64,000 bases of DNA from Blastomyces gilchristii SLH14081. Its lineage: Eukaryota; Ascomycota; Eurotiomycetes; Onygenales; Ajellomycetaceae. The stretch lies in contig NW_003101655.1 of assembly GCF_000003855.2 (NCBI RefSeq), positions 620,001 to 684,000 of the forward strand, written 5' to 3'. This document shows, in pieces, positions 60,001-64,000 of the stretch. Every line of letters starts with the position of its first letter. Positions within the stretch are counted from its first letter, which is position 1. The position numbers were made by a program, and so were the translations under genes. The notes below the pieces were generated by a model that saw only the letters and a program-made list of their open reading frames with translations, had not been told where the DNA came from and made no database searches.

Positions 60001-61171
60001 AGAACATGAAAACAGAGAGCTGCCCATCTTGTGACAGTTGAAAATGCCAAAGACAATTCTTATCAAATGATCAATGATGCATTCTCTCATTCACATTCAC
60101 ACACAGACTTCAACAAGTCTCAAAATTTATTTCCTAATACTGTTTTTACTGTTATCAATAATACAGCTACATCAACAGCATTCATACCAACTTCAAGAAT
60201 TCATAGATCTCAACTGCCAGATCCACTGAATCACTGAGCAGATGTCAAAAAACACTCACATCATGAAGAATTTGAGAACACTGCTAAGTGAGAATGAGAT
60301 AGTATATCTCTACAGAATACATATAAAATTACTAGCAGATCACAGAGAGACATCTCAGTTATTTCTCTATAATGAATATTCATCTACAAATTCAATGATG
60401 AAGGTTTTCTTTTGAAATACAAAGCTCACATCTGTGTACACGGAGATCTTCAATCAATCACAGATCTCACTACAAAAGCTCACACACTAGCTGCCAGAGA
60501 TCTCTGAATCTTGTTAGCTTTAACAGCAGTATTTGATCTAGATGCAGAACAGCTAGATGAAATCAATGTCTTCATTAATAGTGATATTGATGAGCTAGTA
60601 TATGTGGAACTACCTGATGAATGATGAAAGTTGAAGAGAATGTAAAATTTAAAGTGTACAAATCATGTGCTAAAACTTCTATGAGCACTATATGAATTAC
60701 ACAGATCATTCCTTCTCTGGTTAAATGAACTATCTTCAACATTGAGAACACTAGACTTCACCTCTATATCAGAGAATTGATGTCTCTTCTCTAATGATCA
60801 ATTAATCATCTTCTTCTATGTGAATGATATCATCATTCTATCACAATGAGAAGATTCAAAAGAAAGAGATTAACTAATCAAAGATCTTAAAAATGCCTAC
60901 AAGATCTGACAGATGAGAGATTTGAAATGATTTCTCAACATGTGAATAATACGCGATCATCTCAACTTGAAGCTCTGACTATGTCAGAATGCCTATATTG
61001 ATAAGATAGTTGATACATATCATCTCGCACACGCCTGCAAGGCATATACCCCACTAACTGATGCTTCATTAGAGCCTTTTAACAAGTCAGTCATATCTGC
61101 AAAAATCCATCATTATCAACAACATATCAGCTTCTGCATCTACTCAGTGATAATAACTCACCCTGATATCA
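57031..61171 (+). pseudogene. Copia2 gag-pol, upstream part (Gag, PR, IN, RT)
   Basis: ATG 57031 (MTDKTMSSATV). One frame is held for over 4 kb, broken almost only by TGA at Trp positions. Gag occupies about 57031-57780. A short zinc knuckle CXCX3HX4C (CICRARHRYAQC) lies near 57795-57830. An in-frame QSINH repeat is at 58030-58089. The protease DTGA is at 58156-58167. The integrase core lies about 58940-59400 with HTDI, HIDNDTA and the EYIHE segment. RT lies about 60380-61130 with YVND at 60817-60828 in place of YVDD. TGG is kept mostly where A precedes it. Not translatable as it stands. Confidence 0.88.
58030..58089 (+). repeat. 15-bp in-frame tandem repeat (QSINH)x4
   Basis: Four units of caatctatcaatcat, the last diverged to QSIDQ. 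They lie between the Gag zinc knuckle and the protease of Copia2. Confidence 0.93.
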
Positions 61172-61478
61172 CATATGCAGTGGATTATTATTATTATTAT
61201 TATTCTTCCATTATACTCATATGCAAGCGGAGCTTATGATGAGTCCTTGCGTGATGTTAAATACAGGCCAAGTGTTGGTTATACAGGAGGAAATACAGGT
61301 GTTGAGACCATGTCAAGATAACAAGAACATAGGAAATACAAAGGAGTGACAATTAAATACATGCGATAATAACTTCTCATCCCAGGAACATAGAGTAATT
61401 TGTTGGAGCGATTTGTACACCTCTGTATTTATTAGGAACCTGAGGTGCTTGAGTTCCGGATTTAATGTATCCCCTGCG

Positions 61479-61489
61479 GGTTTCGAACC
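61479..61489 (-). promoter_or_regulatory. Pol III B box of the SINE
   Basis: GGTTCGAAACC on the minus strand fits the consensus GGTTCGANNCC exactly, inside a GTGGG/CCCGC T-arm. Confidence 0.85.
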
Positions 61490-61538
61490 CACACGCCTTG
61501 ATTTCCCACGCCAAGGCGCTACCAGGTGGCCGCATTAA

Positions 61539-61549
61539 CCATTCGGCCA
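61539..61549 (-). promoter_or_regulatory. Pol III A box of the SINE
   Basis: TGGCCGAATGG on the minus strand fits the tRNA D-arm/A-box pattern. The distance to the B box and the GGTTAAT loop resemble Ser/Leu-type tRNAs with a long variable arm. The acceptor stem does not pair, so this is not a working tRNA gene. Confidence 0.78.
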
Positions 61550-61555
61550 CCGGGG

Positions 61556-62217
61556 CATATGCAGTGAATAAACTAGCTACATTCATGACAAATTCATTGA
61601 AACACCACTCATCAGAGATGAATAGAATGATATCTTATCTACGCGATACAAAGAATCTTGCTATCTAATATGATGATAACATTGACAGATCTCTACAACT
61701 TGATCTCAAACCTGATATCATTGAAGTTGTCAGTGATGTCTCTTTCACAGATAATCTGAATCACTGCTCTACACAAGAATATATCTTCAAACTATTCAGT
61801 GGAACTATTGATTGAAAATCAAATAAACAGACAATCATAACTACATCTATCACAGAAGCTGAGCTTATTGCTATCTCACAAGCTGGCAAGGAGTCTATCT
61901 GATGAGATAGGTTCTTTCAACATATTCAATTTGAATCTGGTCACAAGATCTGTATTCAATATGATAATCATCAAACTGTTGACATTCTTACAAAGGAAGA
62001 CCTCTCTATAATCACAAAGCTCCGCCACATTGATATATATGGAAGCTGGCTCTGAGAACATGTTCAATTCAGTGATATTACAGTTGATTGAGTGCCTACG
62101 GCTCAGATGCCAGTGGATGGTCTCACTAAGGCTCTGCCACGCCAGAAACATACAGAATTCATCAAGATGCTAGGCCTAGTTGATATATCAGATATCATTA
62201 AGACACAAGCAGAATAA
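61556..62217 (+). pseudogene. Copia2 pol, downstream part (RNase H)
   Basis: Resumes the frame interrupted by the SINE (NKLATFM...). The copia RNase H shows TEAELIAISQAG near 61850-61885, and the C-terminal end shows DGLTKALPRQ before the stop TAA at 62215-62217. An in-frame TGA occurs at Trp codons (for example in the SIWWDRF segment near 61895). Confidence 0.87.
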
Positions 62218-62329
62218 ATAATCTATCTTGATATAATCTCTATAGATTCATCTACACTCTTTTTATTGCAGCTTCATTTACACTTTCATTTACACTTTCA
62301 TTTATATGTTACATTCACTGAAAGAAGTG

Positions 62330-62597
62330 TGTCAGGAAAAAGAGATTATATACTACTGAACATCATCAACATCATATTACTATAATATTTCTCATCATCA
62401 TCAGCTTACTACAACACTTGTCTAATACTCACTTATACTAGCTCTCTTGACTCACACATATATTTTACTATAAATAGCTCTATCTTTTGTATGAAATAGA
62501 TATATTAGATAGTGTATGAATAATATAACAAGCAGATCTTGATACACATAAGATTCATATGTCTTCAACATATTCATCCGTGATACTCATTCCGACG
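62330..62597 (+). repeat. 3' LTR of Copia2 (268 bp)
   Basis: Partner of 56454-56721. It ends in ACG instead of ACA and is followed by the duplicated TCTTG. Confidence 0.94.
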
Positions 62598-62602
62598 TCT
62601 TG

Positions 62603-63614
62603 TATCTACTGTGATAGATAACATGTATAATATGAAAGCCATGATAGATAGTAGTCTATGTTATTATGCAATGATTAAATCTTCAGTTGTAAGATGTTAT
62701 AACCTTCAGTGTATTCTCTTATCAAAACCCTGACTCCTCACAGAATTTGATGATTCAAAGAATGTTTACACTCATTACATAGTGAAACTAAACATAGATG
62801 TTGAAGAACATCAATGCAAAGATGCCTATGTATATGAAATTGATAATCTTGATTACAATCTTATGTTAGAACTTATCTGACTATCTGAACAAGGCATCTT
62901 GCTGAACACTCAGAACAGAAGCTTAATATTCTCTAACAATGATAGAATTCACAAAGATGACATTCATAAAATCATGAATCTGACACAGATCTCTGTCAAT
63001 GTGTATAAAATACTCTGAAAAAGAAGTTGCTGACAGAATCACTGACAAGGTTGCTGACAGCAGAATCATGTGACAATCTACTCCATCAGTCTGACTGATA
63101 TCAAAAAGGCTCTAGAAAAGCTATCCTGTATCACAACAACAGATTCTCATATGAAACTCTCTTAATAATATTATGAATATCTAGATGTCTTCTGACAAGA
63201 CAATATTATGAATATACTTCTCTTATGAGGCTCAGAAGTGGATCACAGTATCAAGTTAGAAAAGAAGAATGATAAAGACTCTGAATTATCATGAGACTCT
63301 CTTTATAACATGTTCTGAGATGAACTTCTTCTTCTTCAAAAGACACTCAATAATCTATTGAATAAAGAATTCATATGTATTAGGAACTCTTCTGCTGCAG
63401 CCTCTATTCTCTTTGCAAAGAAACCAGATGAAGAACTCTGATTCTATGTGAACTATCAAGAACTGAATAGATTAACAAAGAAGAACTGTTATTCTTTATC
63501 TCTTATCAATGAAACTCTAGCACACATTGAACAAGCTCAATTATTTACAAAGTTAGATGTCATCACTGTGTTTCATAAGATCCGCATTGCTGAAGGAGAT
63601 GAGTGGCTTACAGC
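62603..63614 (+). pseudogene. G4 protease to RT segment
   Basis: Resumes G4 after Copia2: the AMIDSSLCYY protease segment near 62640, the linker, then the start of RT with VNYQELNRLTKKN and NETLAHIEQAQLFTKLDVIT (63450-63570). RIRIAEGDEWLTA keeps TGG at the Trp (63603-63605), unlike G1 and G3. Cut off at 63614 by MITE3. Confidence 0.85.
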
Positions 63615-64000
63615 TAGACTGACCGCCGGGACCATGAATTTCACATTTGGTCCCATTTGATCTGGTCTCATACATTTCTTGGCGTGAATCCCGCTGGGAC
63701 TAGTCATTAAAAAAACATGCAAAGTGATCATATATGAGATCTTAAAATGAAACCATGACTTGAAAAAAATGAGAAAGTGATCTCATTTGGTTCCATTTAG
63801 TTTTATTCTTGGCATAAAGTTACTATTTTTAGACATTTTAAGGTTTTTTTTAGACTATTTTTAATTTTTTAAAAAGTAACACTTTTTGGTAACACTCAAA
63901 TAAGATTTAAAGTCATTTAAAGCAATAAAAATAATTTAAATTGAGAAGTGGAAATCATGGTCTCATTTGGAAAATGTGACAAGAGTAGACAGTAAGTCTC
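63615..64000 (-). mobile_element. hAT-like MITE, copy 3 (partial, minus)
   Basis: Reverse-oriented copy starting TAGACTGACCGCCGGG and running off the window after 386 bp. The 8 bases before it, cttacagc, match the unfilled site in G3 (cttacagt, 42800-42807). The second duplication would lie outside the window. Confidence 0.9.

Larger units (their letters stand above)
61183..61555 (-). mobile_element. tRNA-derived SINE, minus strand
   Basis: 373 bp inserted in Copia2 pol with the perfect 11-bp duplication catatgcagtg (61172-61182 and 61556-61566). On the minus strand it starts with a tRNA-related head (A box, B box), continues as an unrelated body, and ends with a tail nearly identical to the LINE tail (tataatggaagaataat against tataattgaagaataat). 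It keeps its CpG sites, so it escaped or postdates the hypermutation. Only one copy is in this window. Confidence 0.88.
56454..62597 (+). mobile_element. Ty1/copia element Copia2, with nested SINE
   Basis: 268-bp LTRs at 56454-56721 and 62330-62597, with perfect target duplication TCTTG (56449-56453 and 62598-62602). It sits in the protease region of G4. The ORF is far less decayed than in the other elements, so it is probably a later arrival. Unrelated in LTR and protein sequence to C1 and C2. Confidence 0.95.
46632..64000 (+). mobile_element. Ty3/gypsy chromovirus G4, multiply invaded, runs off the window
   Basis: A 295-bp 5' LTR, then the element's own sequence in pieces: 46927-47848, 48355-48780, 56267-56453 and 62598-63614. 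It is interrupted by MITE2, LINE L2, Copia2 and MITE3. Joined in order, the pieces follow G3 from Gag to RT. The 3' half lies beyond 64000. Confidence 0.9.

Noticed and set aside
61465..61556. A functional tRNA gene on the minus strand.
   Set aside because: The acceptor stem does not pair, the anticodon region is altered, and the segment is the head of a 373-bp insertion with a target duplication and a LINE-like tail.
61377..61668. ORFs crossing the SINE (69 and 67 residues).
   Set aside because: They are translations of the tRNA-like head and of its junction with Copia2 pol.
57031..62217. TGA read as Trp (a non-standard nuclear code or mitochondrial origin).
   Set aside because: The same Trp codon is TGA in one copy and TAG in its sister (18161 and 29339), and Arg CGA also became TGA or CAA. 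TGG is still used, and the content is nuclear retrotransposons. Mutation explains it better than recoding.

Overview
This window looks like a heterochromatin-like block of nested, hypermutated transposons from a filamentous fungus. A Pezizomycotina ascomycete is most likely. The inference rests on chromodomain Ty3/gypsy elements, Tad1-like LINEs with a C-terminal RNase H, short-LTR copia elements, and a strong RIP-like C:G-to-T:A mutation load. I found no intact host protein gene, no CRISPR array and no bacterial feature. The species cannot be named from this sequence.

Layout. 1-245 is an A-rich tract. 246-6103 is a short-LTR element (146-bp LTRs, TSD AGAAA) holding a 3'-truncated gypsy copy (G1, 531-5583) and a LINE 3' scrap. 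7260-20724 is a minus-strand copia-like element (C1, 96-bp LTRs, TSD TCATT) split by a full-length LINE (L1, 9421-17148, TSD of 9-11 bp). 20725-21818 holds a trinucleotide microsatellite and a 265-codon decayed reading frame of unknown identity. 21819-39772 is a second copia-like copy (C2). It contains gypsy G2 (22442-27166, minus, TSD AATTG), a 506-bp hAT-like MITE (31340-31845) and a second chromodomain gypsy family, E (32177-39512, plus, TSD AGTAG). 39973-45678 is gypsy G3 (plus, TSD CAGAG). 46632 to beyond the window end is gypsy G4. G4 is interrupted by MITE copy 2 (47849-48354), LINE L2 (48781-56266), a better preserved copia element (Copia2, 56454-62597, TSD TCTTG) carrying a young tRNA-derived SINE (61183-61555), and MITE copy 3 (from 63615).

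Most boundaries were set by equal-length LTR pairs, target-site duplications and comparison with the empty site in a sister copy, so the nesting order is well supported. Coding regions are recognisable (gag zinc knuckles, protease, RT, RNase H, integrase, chromodomain, APE endonuclease) but full of in-frame stops. Most stops arose from TGG or CGA codons.

The observations most worth following are four. The G-family gypsy LTRs contain an 11-nt segment complementary to the primer-binding site, as in Tf1-type self-priming. The SINE shares its 3' tail with the LINE. The MITE family has clean 8-bp duplications. Copia2 has a primer site matching the anticodon arm of initiator tRNA-Met directly against its LTR.
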